DNA of 64,000 bases from an uncultured Elusimicrobia bacterium (GTDB taxonomy: Bacteria; Elusimicrobiota; Elusimicrobia; UBA1565; UBA9628): contig CAIKVT010000027.1 of NCBI GenBank assembly GCA_903830945.1, positions 1-64,000 on the forward strand, in the 5' to 3' direction. Both the position numbers and the translations under genes were made by a program. Positions within the stretch are counted from its first letter, which is position 1. Each line of letters begins with the position of its first letter. Shown piece after piece: positions 49,534 through 59,151 of the stretch. The notes under the pieces are model-generated. The model saw only the letters and a program-made list of their open reading frames with translations. It made no database searches and had not been told where the DNA came from.

Positions 49534-50703
49534 CTAGGGCCGCGTATCAGCGGCACGCCAGACTTCGAGTTCCTTCTGGAGGCGAGGCGCAAGCCCCGGG
49601 GCCGAAAGCGCCGCGGACCGCGGCGCGGCCGCCGCGAGCTCAAGGCCGAAGAACGGAGCGATCCCGGCGCCCCCCGCGTCGCCCGACCACGCGATCCGCC
49701 CCAGATGTGCCTGACCGATTGCGCTGGGATGAAAGCAGTCGAACGGCGACAAGTCCGCGACGGGATCGGGAAACCCCTCCCGGCTGGAGTTCGTGAGAGT
49801 CGGCGTGTAAAGCACCCACTCCTTGCCCGCGGCGAGACGGCTCAACGAATCGTCATACTCCGTGATCTGAGCCGTGATACGCGCCGCGACCGAAGGGTCA
49901 TCGAGGTGGCTGAGCAGGACTTTGCAGCGGCCCGTGGCATCCCAAAGTTCGCGGCAGGTCTGCGACGCGCCAGCTGGGATCACGGCGGCATAGCGCGGCA
50001 GCGTCGTGGCATCGACGATCCCGCTGACGAACAGCTTCGCCCGGCGATTCCGGGCGACATGGGCGAGGATGCGCAGGGCGGTGGCATAGCTCTTTTCGAA
50101 CGCCGCCGTCTGTCCCTCGACGGGCGCGCCGCACACGCCCGGGTCGTTATGGCCGATGAGCAAAGTCATGCGCTCGATATTGAGTCCGAAAAAACTCGCG
50201 AGGAAGACGACGAATGCCTCGGCCGGGACGGCCGACATGCTCAGACTTGGGACCGAGACCAACAGCCCGTGAACCTCACGGCCGGAACTCGTCTCAAGCT
50301 CACGGCGCAGGCTCGTCGGCAGGTCACCGGTCGACCAGCTGTTGCCGGGGCAGTAGTAATAGGGAGATGCGCAGGACGCCATGCCCGCCGAGATGCTGTC
50401 GCCGAGGGCGGCGAGAGTCACCGAGGCCGCCTGGGCTTGAATACGATTCCCGAGCCAATCCGGGGCGTCGAGATGGTACTTCGCCGCGAGCGTGAGCAAA
50501 GGATCGTCACTTTGCCGCAGTTCCGCCGTCATAGCCGCGGCGGCGAGCTCGTCAGCGGGGACCGTCTGATGGATATGGCGCGCCCATTCCTGCGCATCAT
50601 TGAGTTCCGATTGCGACACGGGGGACTGTTGAGCGCGCGCGGACGCCGCGAGACTGATACCGAGCACGAATAAAATGACAAACGCGCGTTGGATACTCCG
50701 CAT
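49534..50703 (-). CDS. Secreted SGNH/GDSL-like hydrolase
   Basis: 389 residues. Signal peptide FVILFVLGISLAASARA. SGNH blocks: ALGDSISAG (nucleophile Ser), LIGHNDPG (block III Asn), and DCFHPSAIGQAHLG (block V Asp-x-x-His). This is close to the phospholipase-B-like animal/bacterial GDSL subgroup. It probably cleaves ester bonds of lipids or polysaccharides. An excellent TTGACA-N17-TAAACT promoter precedes it. Confidence 0.85.
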   Translation of the reverse strand: MRSIQRAFVILFVLGISLAASARAQQSPVSQSELNDAQEWARHIHQTVPADELAAAAMTAELRQSDDPLLTLAAKYHLDAPDWLGNRIQAQAASVTLAALGDSISAGMASCASPYYYCPGNSWSTGDLPTSLRRELETSSGREVHGLLVSVPSLSMSAVPAEAFVVFLASFFGLNIERMTLLIGHNDPGVCGAPVEGQTAAFEKSYATALRILAHVARNRRAKLFVSGIVDATTLPRYAAVIPAGASQTCRELWDATGRCKVLLSHLDDPSVAARITAQITEYDDSLSRLAAGKEWVLYTPTLTNSSREGFPDPVADLSPFDCFHPSAIGQAHLGRIAWSGDAGGAGIAPFFGLELAAAAPRSAALSAPGLAPRLQKELEVWRAADTRP

Positions 50704-50729
50704 GATATTCTCCGGTGTGTCCTTCTCAG

Positions 50730-50758
50730 AGTTTAAGTAACTTTGACAGGACTGTCAA
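50730..50758 (-). promoter_or_regulatory. Sigma70 promoter of the SGNH hydrolase gene
   Basis: TTGACA, 17 bp, TAAACT on the minus strand. The -35 is one arm of the palindrome TTGACAGGACTGTCAA (50743-50758), so a repressor could bind there. Confidence 0.6.
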
Positions 50759-50835
50759 CGCGACACACGACACGGACACGACACGCCGGCTGAACCAGAT
50801 CGCCTGTGTCTGTCCAGCGGATCCTCTTTCCGCCA

Positions 50836-51678
50836 TCACCCAAGCTCGAAGCTGGTCACGCTGAAGATGCGATCGAGGGGCAAAGGTGGCTCCTCCCGGC
50901 TGTACATGCGAGCTGTCTTGAAGACCGGACGCATGCCGTACCGGTCGGCGAGGGCCAGGGCATCCGAATTGACCCCCGGCGCATCGAGATAGAAGACGGA
51001 ACCAGGAGCGACGCGGCAGAGCAGTGCCCGAAGCAGCACGTCCGCGGTCATTTTGTCGTCGGCGAAGAGCGGCCCGATCTTACTGCCCTTGCGGCAGGCG
51101 CGGATGACGCCGTAGCCTGCGAGCCGGCCGTCTTTCAGGATGCCAAGACTCGCCCCGCTGCGCTGGACGATCCAGAGAGAAAGGAAGGCGGACCGGGAGG
51201 CCGGAAAGAAACTCCGATCATAAACGGCAATCGACTGAAAAGGCAGCGCGGCCAGTTCGACGACGTCTGGAGGCTCGGCGAGCAGACGGGGCACCACTCC
51301 TTCGAATCGGATGTTGTTGTAGGCCAGTTTAAAACCGAAAGCCTCGTAGTTCTTGACCTTGTCTTCGACCCCATCGAGCCCGATGTTCCTACCGCCGAGA
51401 CAGGCGAGAGCGGCCCTCCCCAGAGCCACGCCTATGCGCCCACCGCGATGCTCCGGCGCGACGATGAAGAAACCAATGAATCCGAAATGTTCATCGTACG
51501 CTACGGCGGATATGCATCCAAGCGCGCGGCCGCCGGATTCGCAGAGGAAGAACCCCTCCGGGAAGCAGCGGTAGAAGCATTCGGCGTCATCGAGGCCGGG
51601 ATTCCAGCCCTCAGCCGCAGCCCAGTCCACGGCCCATCCGACTTCCTGGCGCGTCATGCGACGCACAGTGAGGTCCAT
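50836..51678 (-). CDS. GNAT-family acetyltransferase (two-domain)
   Basis: 280 residues. N-terminal GNAT domain with the acetyl-CoA loop IVAPEHRGGRIGVALGRAA and GFKLAYNN; a second, degenerate GNAT-like C-terminal domain (GVIRACRKGSKIGPLF, DKMTADVLLRALL) is typical of the Acetyltransf_18 type. The substrate is unknown. It starts 32 bp after glpF, so it may be transcribed with glpF-glpK. There is no signal peptide, so it is cytosolic. Confidence 0.88.
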   Translation of the reverse strand: MDLTVRRMTRQEVGWAVDWAAAEGWNPGLDDAECFYRCFPEGFFLCESGGRALGCISAVAYDEHFGFIGFFIVAPEHRGGRIGVALGRAALACLGGRNIGLDGVEDKVKNYEAFGFKLAYNNIRFEGVVPRLLAEPPDVVELAALPFQSIAVYDRSFFPASRSAFLSLWIVQRSGASLGILKDGRLAGYGVIRACRKGSKIGPLFADDKMTADVLLRALLCRVAPGSVFYLDAPGVNSDALALADRYGMRPVFKTARMYSREEPPLPLDRIFSVTSFELG

Positions 51679-51710
51679 GGACTATATCACCCCTGCCGCA
51701 AACGACAGGC

Positions 51711-52427
51711 TTAAACCTTAGCCACGAACTTGATCACCAGCGCGAAAAAGCCCGCGCCCAGCAGAGGCCCTACGACAGGGACCCAGGCATAGGGCCAGTC
51801 GGAGCCGCCCTTGCCCGCGATCGGCCATACCCAGTGGGCGAGCCTCGGCCCCAGATCTCGGGCGGGATTGATGGCATATCCTGTCGTCCCGCCCAGAGAA
51901 GCGCCGATGCCCCACACCAAGATTCCTACGAGATACGGGCCGAGCGCCGGGCTCACGGGGCCGGCGGTGATGGCATAGATGCCCAGCATCAGCACCATGG
52001 TCCCGATGATCTCCGAGACCAGGTTCCAGGGATAACATCGGATGGCCGGGCCCGTGGAAAACACGGCCAGCTTTGCGGCGGGGTCGTCGGACTGCCGCCA
52101 ATGGGGGAAATAATGGAGCCAGACGACGCTTGCGCCCAAAAACGCCCCGAGCAGCTGGGCCGCGGTGTAGGGCAGGAACTTGCTGAAATCCCCTTTCAAG
52201 ATCGCGAAGCACAAGGTGACCGCGGGATTGATATGGGCATCCGGGCTTCCGAACGCGGTGGCTACGAAGACCCCGGCCACGACGCCGACGAACCAGCCGG
52301 TGATGATGACCATCCATCCGGAATTCTGCGCCTTCGATCTGTTCAGCAGGACTCCAGCCACGACGCCGGCGCCGAAGATGATCAGCGTCATCGTGCCCAG
52401 CAGTTCCCCTAAGAATGCGCTAGCCAT
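51711..52427 (-). CDS. glpF: Glycerol facilitator (aquaporin family)
   Basis: 238 residues, six TM helices and two half-helices. NPA motifs: HINPAVTLCF and AINPARDLGPR; the D after NPAR is the aquaglyceroporin mark, so glycerol passage is likely. AGGAGG 4 nt upstream of ATG. It follows glpK after 31 bp in one operon for glycerol uptake and phosphorylation. Confidence 0.93.
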   Translation of the reverse strand: MASAFLGELLGTMTLIIFGAGVVAGVLLNRSKAQNSGWMVIITGWFVGVVAGVFVATAFGSPDAHINPAVTLCFAILKGDFSKFLPYTAAQLLGAFLGASVVWLHYFPHWRQSDDPAAKLAVFSTGPAIRCYPWNLVSEIIGTMVLMLGIYAITAGPVSPALGPYLVGILVWGIGASLGGTTGYAINPARDLGPRLAHWVWPIAGKGGSDWPYAWVPVVGPLLGAGFFALVIKFVAKV

Positions 52428-52458
52428 TGTTCCTCCTCTATTCGGATCCGGTTCCGAG

Positions 52459-53937
52459 TCATGCTTTGCCGACCGCGACGTCCCAGCGGCAGATCAGGTC
52501 CCGTCTGGCATCCTCGTCCATCCGGGCCGAGAAGGTCTTGTCTTTCTTCCAGGCCCTGGCGATCGCCTTGACATCGGGCCAATAGCCTACCGCTAAGCCC
52601 GCCAGGAAGGCCGCTCCCAGGGCGGTCGTTTCTATGAGCTTCGGCCTGACGATGTCGCGCCGGATGAGATCGGCCTGGATCTGCATCAGGAGGTCGTTGG
52701 CCGAGGCGCCGCCGTCGACTCTCAATTGACGCAGCTTCAGCCCGGAATCGGATTCCATGGCCTTGATGATCTCGTAGTTCTGCAAGGCGATCGCTTCCAG
52801 AGTGGCCCGGGCGATATGGGCCGCGGTCGTGCCTCTGGTGATGCCGCTGATGATCCCTCGGGCCTCGGGTCTCCAGTGGGGCGCGCCCAGGCCCACCAGA
52901 GCCGGCACCAGGACGACCCCGTCGGATGACTCAACCTGCGCCGCCAGGGCTTCGATGTCGGAGCTCGCCTTGATCATCCGCAGCCCGTCCCTGAGCCATT
53001 GCACCGCCGCGCCGGCGACGAAGACGCTCCCTTCCAGAGCGTAGGTCGTCCGACCGTCCAGCTTCCAGGCGATAGTCGTCAAGAGCCTGGTCTTGGAGCG
53101 GGCGGGCTTCTCACCGGTGTTCATCAGGAGGAAGGACCCGGTGCCGAAGGTGCATTTGGCATCGCCCTTGCCGAAGCAGGCTTGTCCGAACAAGGCGGCC
53201 TGCTGGTCGCCGGCCATGCCGGAGATGGGGATGCCGTCGGGCAGGCAGCCTAGGCCTTTGGTCTTCCCGTACACTTCCGAATTGCCGGTGACTCGGGGCA
53301 GCAGCGAGAGCGGGATGCCCAATAGGTCCGCGAGTTCCTCATCCCACGCGACTTTCCTGATGTCCAGCAGCAAGGTCCGCGAGGCGTTGCTGGCATCCGT
53401 GACATGGCTTTTGCCGCCGGTGAGGCGGAAGACCAGATAGGAATCGATGGTGCCGGCCTTCAGGCTCCCCATCCTGGCTTTGGCTCGCAACCCGGCGACG
53501 TTCTCGAAGAGCCATGCCAATTTCGTCCCGGAAAAATAGGGGTCGAGGAGCAGGCCGGTCCTCTTTGTGAATAGACGCTCAAGGCCCCTTTTCCGGAGCC
53601 GTGCACAGATAGCCGCTGAACGTCGGCATTGCCAGACGATGGCGTTGTGCGCGGGCTTGCCGGTCTTCGGGTCCCAAAGGACGATGGTCTCCCGTTGGTT
53701 GGTGATGCCTATGCCCGCGATATCCACGGCTTTGATGGCGGCGTTTCTAATCGCCGCGGCTATGGAATGTTCGACGGATCTCCAGATCGCCTCCGGCTCG
53801 TGCTCCACCCAGCCCGGCCTAGGGTATATCTGCCTGAACTCCTGCTGGCCCACCCCCCGGATATTCATGCGCTGGTCGACGATGACCGCTCTGGAACTCG
53901 TCGTGCCCTGATCTATGGCAAGGATGTAGGCTGGCAT
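52459..53937 (-). CDS. glpK: Glycerol kinase
   Basis: 492 residues from the ATG at 53937 (AGAGGGA upstream); the ORF-track start at 53976 lies at the promoter. Makes glycerol 3-phosphate from ATP and glycerol. [23 protein letters not shown] (Arg-Glu glycerol contacts), [15 protein letters not shown], the catalytic Asp in [10 protein letters not shown], and the C-terminal nucleotide motif [12 protein letters not shown]. Unlike the FGGY paralog at 28289 it is canonical. Leads the glpK-glpF-GNAT run. Confidence 0.96.
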   Translation of the reverse strand: MPAYILAIDQGTTSSRAVIVDQRMNIRGVGQQEFRQIYPRPGWVEHEPEAIWRSVEHSIAAAIRNAAIKAVDIAGIGITNQRETIVLWDPKTGKPAHNAIVWQCRRSAAICARLRKRGLERLFTKRTGLLLDPYFSGTKLAWLFENVAGLRAKARMGSLKAGTIDSYLVFRLTGGKSHVTDASNASRTLLLDIRKVAWDEELADLLGIPLSLLPRVTGNSEVYGKTKGLGCLPDGIPISGMAGDQQAALFGQACFGKGDAKCTFGTGSFLLMNTGEKPARSKTRLLTTIAWKLDGRTTYALEGSVFVAGAAVQWLRDGLRMIKASSDIEALAAQVESSDGVVLVPALVGLGAPHWRPEARGIISGITRGTTAAHIARATLEAIALQNYEIIKAMESDSGLKLRQLRVDGGASANDLLMQIQADLIRRDIVRPKLIETTALGAAFLAGLAVGYWPDVKAIARAWKKDKTFSARMDEDARRDLICRWDVAVGKA

Positions 53938-53950
53938 CGTTCCCTCTTTT

Positions 53951-53980
53951 GGGTGCGGCTTTTTTCCAGCCGCCATTCTA
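53951..53980 (-). promoter_or_regulatory. glpK promoter and leader hairpin
   Basis: TAGAAT at 53975-53980, then the leader hairpin GCGGCT/AGCCGC around an A-rich loop, then AGAGGGA and the ATG at 53937. Confidence 0.4.
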
Positions 53981-54026
53981 CAACTTTATGCGCCGCGGGG
54001 CTCTTCCGAATCCAGCATGAAACAGC

Positions 54027-54032
54027 TAGAAT
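54027..54032 (+). promoter_or_regulatory. -10 box before DUF2721-cydAB
   Basis: TAGAAT, 10 nt before the ATG at 54043. No clear -35. Confidence 0.4.
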
Positions 54033-54042
54033 ACGAACGCCC

Positions 54043-54486
54043 ATGATCAACCTTATCCCGATACTCCAGACCGCCATCGGCCCCGCCATCCTCATCTCCG
54101 GCGTGGGCCTGCTGCTTTTGACCATGACCAACCGCCTGGGCCGGGTTATCGACCGCGTCCGGACCCTCGACGCTCAGCTCCCGCAGTCCTCAGAGAACGA
54201 GCGCCGACGCCTCGTGGTGCAGTTACGCATCCTCTGGCAGCGCGCCCGCCTCATCCGCCTATCCATCCTGCTGGCCTCGGCGAGCGCTTTGGCCGCGGCC
54301 ATGCTCATCATCGTGCTCTTCTTCACCGCGCTCGGGACCTTCGACAACCCTTGGCTCATCGGCATCCTCTTCGTCTGCTGCATGGCTGGCTTGGTCTCCG
54401 CCTTGGTCGTATTCATCCACGACATCAACGAGTCCCTCACCGCGCTCAAGCATGAGCTTTCAGACGCCGGGATGGGAGAGCTATAG
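54043..54486 (+). CDS. DUF2721 membrane protein
   Basis: 147 residues from the ATG at 54043; the longer ORF-track frame runs antisense through glpK and is not used. Three hydrophobic segments: TAIGPAILISGVGLLLLTM, then ILLASASALAAAMLIIVLFF, then IGILFVCCMAGLVSALVVF, with the family pattern MTNRLGRVIDRVR between the first two. The function of DUF2721 is unknown. Only 3 bp precede cydA, so it is probably co-transcribed with the oxidase genes. Confidence 0.85.
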   Translation: MINLIPILQTAIGPAILISGVGLLLLTMTNRLGRVIDRVRTLDAQLPQSSENERRRLVVQLRILWQRARLIRLSILLASASALAAAMLIIVLFFTALGTFDNPWLIGILFVCCMAGLVSALVVFIHDINESLTALKHELSDAGMGEL

Positions 54487-54489
54487 CCC

Positions 54490-55818
54490 ATGGGGCTCGA
54501 CGTCGTCACCCTCTCGCGCCTGCAGTTCGCCCTCACCATCATGTTCCACTACCTCTTCCCGCCGCTGGCCATCGGCCTGGGCGCCCTGCTCGTGTTCATG
54601 GAGGGTGCCTTCCACCTCACCGGCGACAAGGACTGGGAGCACCTGGCCCGGTTCTGGACAAAGATCTTCGCCATCAACTTCGCGCTGGGCGTGGCCAGCG
54701 GCATCGTCATGGAGTTCCAGTTCGGCACCAACTGGTCGAGCTATGCCCGCTTCGTCGGCGACGTGTTTGGCTCCGCGCTCGCCGCCGAGGGCATCTTCGC
54801 CTTCTTCCTTGAGTCGGCTTTCTTGGCCGTATTGGTCTTCGGCTGGGACCGCGTCTCGCCCCGGATGCACCTGCTCTCCACCGTGCTGGTGGCCCTGGGT
54901 TCGGCCTTCTCCGCGGTCTGGATCGTGGTCGCCAACTCCTGGCAGCAGACGCCCGCGGGCTACGCGCTGGTCAGCCACGACGGCGTCCTACGTGCCGAGA
55001 TCACGGACTTCTGGGCCATGATCTTCAACCCCTCGAGCGTCCAGCGCCTCGTGCACACTCTGCTCGGCGCCTATCTAGTCGGAGGCGCCTTGGTGGCCAG
55101 CGTCTCCGCCTACCACGTGCTCAAGGGCCGCCATGCAGCGCTCATGCGCAAGTCCCTGGGACTCGCCGTGCTCTTCGCCGTCGCCGCGGCGCTGGCCCTG
55201 CCGCTCTCGGGGGACCTGCAGGCGCGGATCGTGGCGCGCACCCAGCCCGCCAAGCTCGCAGCATTCGAGGGGCTCTACCGCACGACCGCGCGCGCGCCGC
55301 TCTCCTTGGCGGGGTTGCCGGACGACGCCCGCCAGGAACTGCGCTTCGCCGTAGCCGTGCCTGGGCTCTTGAGCCTGCTCGTGCACCACCGCTTAGACGC
55401 CCCGGTGATCGGCCTCGACGCCTTCAAGCCAGAGGACCGTCCCCCGGTCCTGCCCTCCTTTCTCCTCTATCACGCCATGGTCGGCGCCGGTATGGCGCTG
55501 GCCGCGCTCTTCGTCCTGGCCGCCTGGCGCCTGCATCAAGGCCGGCTCCACGAGGATCGGCTCCTGCTCTGGGCTCTGGTCTGGTCCGTGGCTCCGGCCA
55601 TAGCCGCCGGTGAGATGGGCTGGTGCGCGGCAGAGGTCGGCCGCCAACCCTGGATCGTCTACGGCCTTCTGCGCACCTCGCAAGCCGCGTCGCGCGCGGT
55701 GCCTGCCGCGCACATCCTGGTTTCACTGGCGCTCTTTGCCTTGGTCTACGCCCTGCTCGGCGCGCTCTGGCTGCGCATACTCGACGAGAAGATCCGCCGC
55801 GGGCCGGAAGAGGCCTGA
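54490..55818 (+). CDS. cydA: Cytochrome bd quinol oxidase subunit I
   Basis: 442 residues, nine TM helices. [24 protein letters not shown] contains the heme b595 His ligand; the second motif [21 protein letters not shown] and the third [21 protein letters not shown] follow. The Q-loop is short, in line with the compact non-enterobacterial form (E. coli CydA is 522). Oxygen reduction with quinol in the inner membrane, useful under low oxygen. Overlaps cydB by 1 bp. Confidence 0.95.
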   Translation: MGLDVVTLSRLQFALTIMFHYLFPPLAIGLGALLVFMEGAFHLTGDKDWEHLARFWTKIFAINFALGVASGIVMEFQFGTNWSSYARFVGDVFGSALAAEGIFAFFLESAFLAVLVFGWDRVSPRMHLLSTVLVALGSAFSAVWIVVANSWQQTPAGYALVSHDGVLRAEITDFWAMIFNPSSVQRLVHTLLGAYLVGGALVASVSAYHVLKGRHAALMRKSLGLAVLFAVAAALALPLSGDLQARIVARTQPAKLAAFEGLYRTTARAPLSLAGLPDDARQELRFAVAVPGLLSLLVHHRLDAPVIGLDAFKPEDRPPVLPSFLLYHAMVGAGMALAALFVLAAWRLHQGRLHEDRLLLWALVWSVAPAIAAGEMGWCAAEVGRQPWIVYGLLRTSQAASRAVPAAHILVSLALFALVYALLGALWLRILDEKIRRGPEEA

Positions 55819-56834
55819 TGGACCTGCGCGTACTGTGGTTCATGCTGCTGGGCGTGCTGCTGACGGGCTACGCGGTGCTCGACGGCTTCGACCTGGGAGT
55901 GGGCATCCTGCACCTGGGGGCGCGCGACGACCGCGAGCGGCGCATCTTCCTCGACTCCATCGGCCCACTCTGGGACGGCAACGAGGTCTGGCTGGTGACC
56001 TTCGGCGGCGCGCTCTTCGCCGCCTTTCCCGAGGCCTACGCCACCGCCTTCTCCGCCTTCTACCTGGCCTTCATTCTGCTCCTCTTCGCTCTCATCCTGC
56101 GCGCGGCCTCCATTGAGTTCCGCAGCAAACGCGACTCCGCGGCCTGGCGGGCGTTCTGGGACGCAGCCTTCTTCTGCGCTAGCCTCGTAGCCGCCCTGCT
56201 CTTCGGCGTGGCGGTCGGCGACTCCATGCTGGGCATCCCCATCGCCGCCGACCACGAGTTCACGGGGACCTTTCTGGGCCTGCTGCGACCCTACGCCCTG
56301 CTAGTGGGCGCGCTCAACGTCTCCCTTTTTACCCTGCACGGCTCGCTCTATCTGCAGCTCAAAACAGAGGGGGGATTGCAGCAACGCATAAGCCGCTGGA
56401 GCTGGCGCGCCCTCGGGGCCTTCCTGGCCCTGTACCTGGTCACGACCGTCGTGACGCTGGCGCGCATGCCCCAAGCCCTGGCCAACTTCGGGCGCATGCC
56501 CTGGCTGTGGGGCGTGGTTGCGGCCAGCGTCCTGGCGCTGGCCAGCATCCCTTACTCGCTCTACTTGCGTCGTCCCGGCTGGGCCTTCCTGTCATCGGCC
56601 GCGACCATCGCGTGCCTGATCGCCCTCTTCGGCGCGGCCCTCTATCCAAACCTCATCGTCTCCAGCCTTAACCCGGCCTGGAGCCTGACCACGGCCAGCG
56701 CCTCATCTTCGGAGAAGACCCTGGGGATCATGGCCGTTATCGCGGCCCTAGGTATGCCCTTAGTGTTAAGCTACACTGCGGTCATCTATTGGGTGTTCCG
56801 CGGAAAAGTAAAGCTGGGCCGGCTAAGTTACTAG
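55818..56834 (+). CDS. cydB: Cytochrome bd quinol oxidase subunit II
   Basis: 338 residues from the ATG at 55818; the ORF track extends it to 55623 inside cydA. Eight or nine TM helices. The opening block LLTGYAVLDGFDLGVGILHL, IGPLWDGNEVWLVTFGGALF and FSAFYLAFILLLFALILRA are typical CydB. Ends VIYWVFRGKVKLGRLSY. There is no cydX or cydCD in the window. It forms a complex with CydA. Confidence 0.95.
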   Translation: MDLRVLWFMLLGVLLTGYAVLDGFDLGVGILHLGARDDRERRIFLDSIGPLWDGNEVWLVTFGGALFAAFPEAYATAFSAFYLAFILLLFALILRAASIEFRSKRDSAAWRAFWDAAFFCASLVAALLFGVAVGDSMLGIPIAADHEFTGTFLGLLRPYALLVGALNVSLFTLHGSLYLQLKTEGGLQQRISRWSWRALGAFLALYLVTTVVTLARMPQALANFGRMPWLWGVVAASVLALASIPYSLYLRRPGWAFLSSAATIACLIALFGAALYPNLIVSSLNPAWSLTTASASSSEKTLGIMAVIAALGMPLVLSYTAVIYWVFRGKVKLGRLSY

Positions 56835-56865
56835 CGCACCCCTGATGTGGCAGCCCTTCCGTATC

Positions 56866-56897
56866 TTGACAATGATTTGACCTGGCGGCGTTATAAT
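56866..56897 (+). promoter_or_regulatory. Promoter of the 56926 gene
   Basis: TTGACA at 56866 and TATAAT at 56892 with a long 20-bp spacer. The leader before the ATG is about 28 nt. Confidence 0.35.
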
Positions 56898-56925
56898 TAA
56901 GGTGTCGAGGGGCCGGGAAGAGCTC

Positions 56926-57606
56926 ATGAAAACTGCCTCCAAGATGCTTCTTGAAATCGGTATCCTTCTTGGCATCATATGCCTGGCGGCCGCGACCTCC
57001 GCATCTGCATGGAATTGGCAGGAGACCCAGGTATTCCTCGCGAGAAACACGAGCAAGGAGGCCGCGAAGTCCATGATTGCGGATTGGCCGGAGTATTCCA
57101 AGCTGGCGGCCAAGGCCATGCTCGAAAAATACGGCCCACCCGACGAAATCAGACCGGTCCTGCTGGCCTGGAGCCGTAATGGCCAGTGGCTGAGGACGCT
57201 CGTTTATAAGGCGGCTCTCGAGCCAGTGAGCGCCAGGGACATCCTGGAGCAGTCGGTCCGCTACGACGTTCCCCAGATGAAATGGCCGGCCTTATCGGGC
57301 TTGGGACACGGCGTGACCTATGATCAGGTAGGCCGGAAGCTCATAGTACGCTCAGCCAGCGAAGAGACGAATTTCTTGGTCATGAACCTAGCTGTTGAGA
57401 TCGTGCAAGGCAAGAGATCCCCGGCCGCGGCGTGGAATCTCTGTGAAAAAATCCTCCGACTTCAGGCTGCGGGAAAAGAGTCGCCTCTTTCGCAGAGACT
57501 TTTGTTTATGCCGCCCCCCGCGACTCCTTCGCGCTGGCCCTTCCGATTAAGGCTGGACTCAGACCCCATGTTAAGAAACCCGCTGTGGAGCAACGAGCCT
57601 TCTTAA
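56926..57606 (+). CDS. Exported protein of an unknown family, paralog of 58479 gene
   Basis: 226 residues from the ATG at 56926. Signal peptide KMLLEIGILLGIICLAAATS. It shares with the protein at 58479: YSKLAAKAMLEKYGPPDE, EQSVRYDVP, VRSASEETNFLVMNLAVEI and LQAAGKESPLSQRLLF, clearly homologous. No domain that I recognise. It lies opposite the kinase-containing operon; the pair plus the kinase suggest a shared envelope role. Confidence 0.75.
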   Translation: MKTASKMLLEIGILLGIICLAAATSASAWNWQETQVFLARNTSKEAAKSMIADWPEYSKLAAKAMLEKYGPPDEIRPVLLAWSRNGQWLRTLVYKAALEPVSARDILEQSVRYDVPQMKWPALSGLGHGVTYDQVGRKLIVRSASEETNFLVMNLAVEIVQGKRSPAAAWNLCEKILRLQAAGKESPLSQRLLFMPPPATPSRWPFRLRLDSDPMLRNPLWSNEPS

Positions 57607-57631
57607 TATCGACCCACAGCAGCGCGCCACG

Positions 57632-58456
57632 TCATGCGCAGCAGGAATTTCGGATCGGCCAATCCTTTTGGGGGTCCATGATGCGGCGTTGCACGCTCCA
57701 GCGGGGCGCTTGAGGTTGGCCCCACAAAGGCAAGCTGAAATAAAAGCGCGACCCATTATTATCGGGACAGCTTTGTATCTCCAGATGCGAACCATGCTGC
57801 TCAATGAGCTTTTTAACAAGCATCAAGCCTATCCCAAAATCCTTGGCGGCCTTGAGACTTTCCTCGGTCCGCAAGCCGGCCAAGATCCTCTCACGGTCCT
57901 GAGCGTCAATTCCGATCCCATCAACATCAACCGCAAAAATCGCATGCCCGCCCTCCCGAGTGACGCGTGCGGTGATTGCCTTCCCGTTGGCGGCGTATTT
58001 GGCGGCATTGGCGATCAGGTTGCTGGCGATGAGGAAAAGCGCCTCGGCATCCCCACGGACATCTACAGGGCCCTCCGGGAAAACGGCTTCCAGGCGCAAC
58101 CCTTCGCTCTCGATGAGCGGCCGCAGGGACTGCAGGGTCTCGCGGATCACGGCCTCCAGCCGCGTTCGGCCTATGTTGAGCGTAAAATGCCCGGACTCCA
58201 GGCGTTCAAGATGAAGATAATTGGTCGTGGCGAGCGTCAGATGCCAGATCATCCGCTCCAGAACGGAATATGTTTTTTCCCTCTGTTGCGTCATCGGCGC
58301 CGGCTCGGACTCGCGCAGAAGGGTCACACCCAGTCTTATGGTCGCCAGAGCGTTTCCGCATTCGTGGTTGATCCAAGAACCCATGTCGGACTTGAGACGC
58401 TGGGCCTCCATGAATTTCTGTCCCTCGAACTTGCACTTGGTGATATGACTTGTCAT
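57632..58456 (-). CDS. Cytoplasmic histidine kinase
   Basis: 274 residues from ATG 58456; the ORF-track extension to 58609 has no support. H-box WINHECGNALATIRLG carries the acceptor His. N-box LIASNLIANAAKYA, D-box VDVDGIGIDAQD, G-box DFGIGLMLVKKLIEQHG. No sensor domain or TM: it must sense through partners. The start codon sits within a perfect palindrome (58441-58460), which may regulate it. It follows the 58479 gene by 22 bp and is the last gene of a three-gene operon. Confidence 0.88.
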   Translation of the reverse strand: MTSHITKCKFEGQKFMEAQRLKSDMGSWINHECGNALATIRLGVTLLRESEPAPMTQQREKTYSVLERMIWHLTLATTNYLHLERLESGHFTLNIGRTRLEAVIRETLQSLRPLIESEGLRLEAVFPEGPVDVRGDAEALFLIASNLIANAAKYAANGKAITARVTREGGHAIFAVDVDGIGIDAQDRERILAGLRTEESLKAAKDFGIGLMLVKKLIEQHGSHLEIQSCPDNNGSRFYFSLPLWGQPQAPRWSVQRRIMDPQKDWPIRNSCCA

Positions 58457-58460
58457 ATCA
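58441..58460. promoter_or_regulatory. 20-bp palindrome over the kinase start codon
   Basis: TGATATGACTTGTCATATCA: 9-bp arms around TT. Position over the start suggests an operator or translation-control hairpin. Confidence 0.5.
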
Positions 58461-58478
58461 ATGGCCCCCACCGCCGTT

Positions 58479-59069
58479 CTACCGCGTCGTCTGTGACAAA
58501 ATCGACGCGAACAAAAGCCCCTGCAAATAGGGCGAAGACTTGCCGGCGGACACGAGCGCCAGCGTCCTCGCGTAGATGCGTCGCGCCTCCTCCGGCGAAG
58601 TTTCCCCAAGGACGATCTCGTCGGCCAAGTTAAGCCTCAGGAAGTTGGACTCTTCGCTGGTGCCGCGGACGGAGATTCCGGTCCCGTCCTGGGAAATACG
58701 GATGTCACGGCTAAAATCGAGCACTTCCAGGCGTTTTCCCATTGGAACGGAATAAGCGACCGTCTGCTCGATATTCGCCGCCCCGAGGTTGGAATCATAA
58801 TACGGCGTCACGTCCCAAACCCGTATCTTTTGCCAGACCCCTTTATTATTCCAGACCAACTCGGCATGCTTGACCTGGTCGGGCGGACCGTACTCCTGCA
58901 TAAGCCTGGCCGCTTGAATTCGGGAATAGCCGGACCAATTCTCAATGACGGCTTCAGCAAAATCGCGGCGCGATTCAGGAGTGCTCAAGGACAGCGTCGA
59001 GCAGGCCGCGCTCAGGATAGTCAGGAGTGCGGTCACCAGGATCAAGACCTTTGGCGAACTCTTCTTCAT
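58479..59069 (-). CDS. Exported protein of an unknown family, paralog of 56926 gene
   Basis: 196 residues from ATG 59069 (GGGAGGTGG upstream); the ORF-track start 59078 is 3 codons earlier. The N-terminus KVLILVTALLTILSAACSTLS contains a lipobox-like SAAC, so it may be a lipoprotein. Shared motifs with 56926: YSRIQAARLMQEYGPPDQ, EQTVAYSVP, VRGTSEESNFLRLNLADEI, LVSAGKSSPYLQGLLF. Function unknown. Middle gene of the operon ending with a kinase. Confidence 0.75.
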   Translation of the reverse strand: MKKSSPKVLILVTALLTILSAACSTLSLSTPESRRDFAEAVIENWSGYSRIQAARLMQEYGPPDQVKHAELVWNNKGVWQKIRVWDVTPYYDSNLGAANIEQTVAYSVPMGKRLEVLDFSRDIRISQDGTGISVRGTSEESNFLRLNLADEIVLGETSPEEARRIYARTLALVSAGKSSPYLQGLLFASILSQTTR

Positions 59070-59151
59070 GGCGTCCACCTCCCGGTAAGAATCTTCTTAA
59101 CATAGTATGGCCGTCGCAGGTCAAATCCTTGTCAAGCGGCCGGAAGGTTGG

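Noticed and set aside
53629-54042. 138-residue extension before DUF2721
   Set aside because: Antisense to glpK. The DUF2721 family begins at the ATG at 54043.
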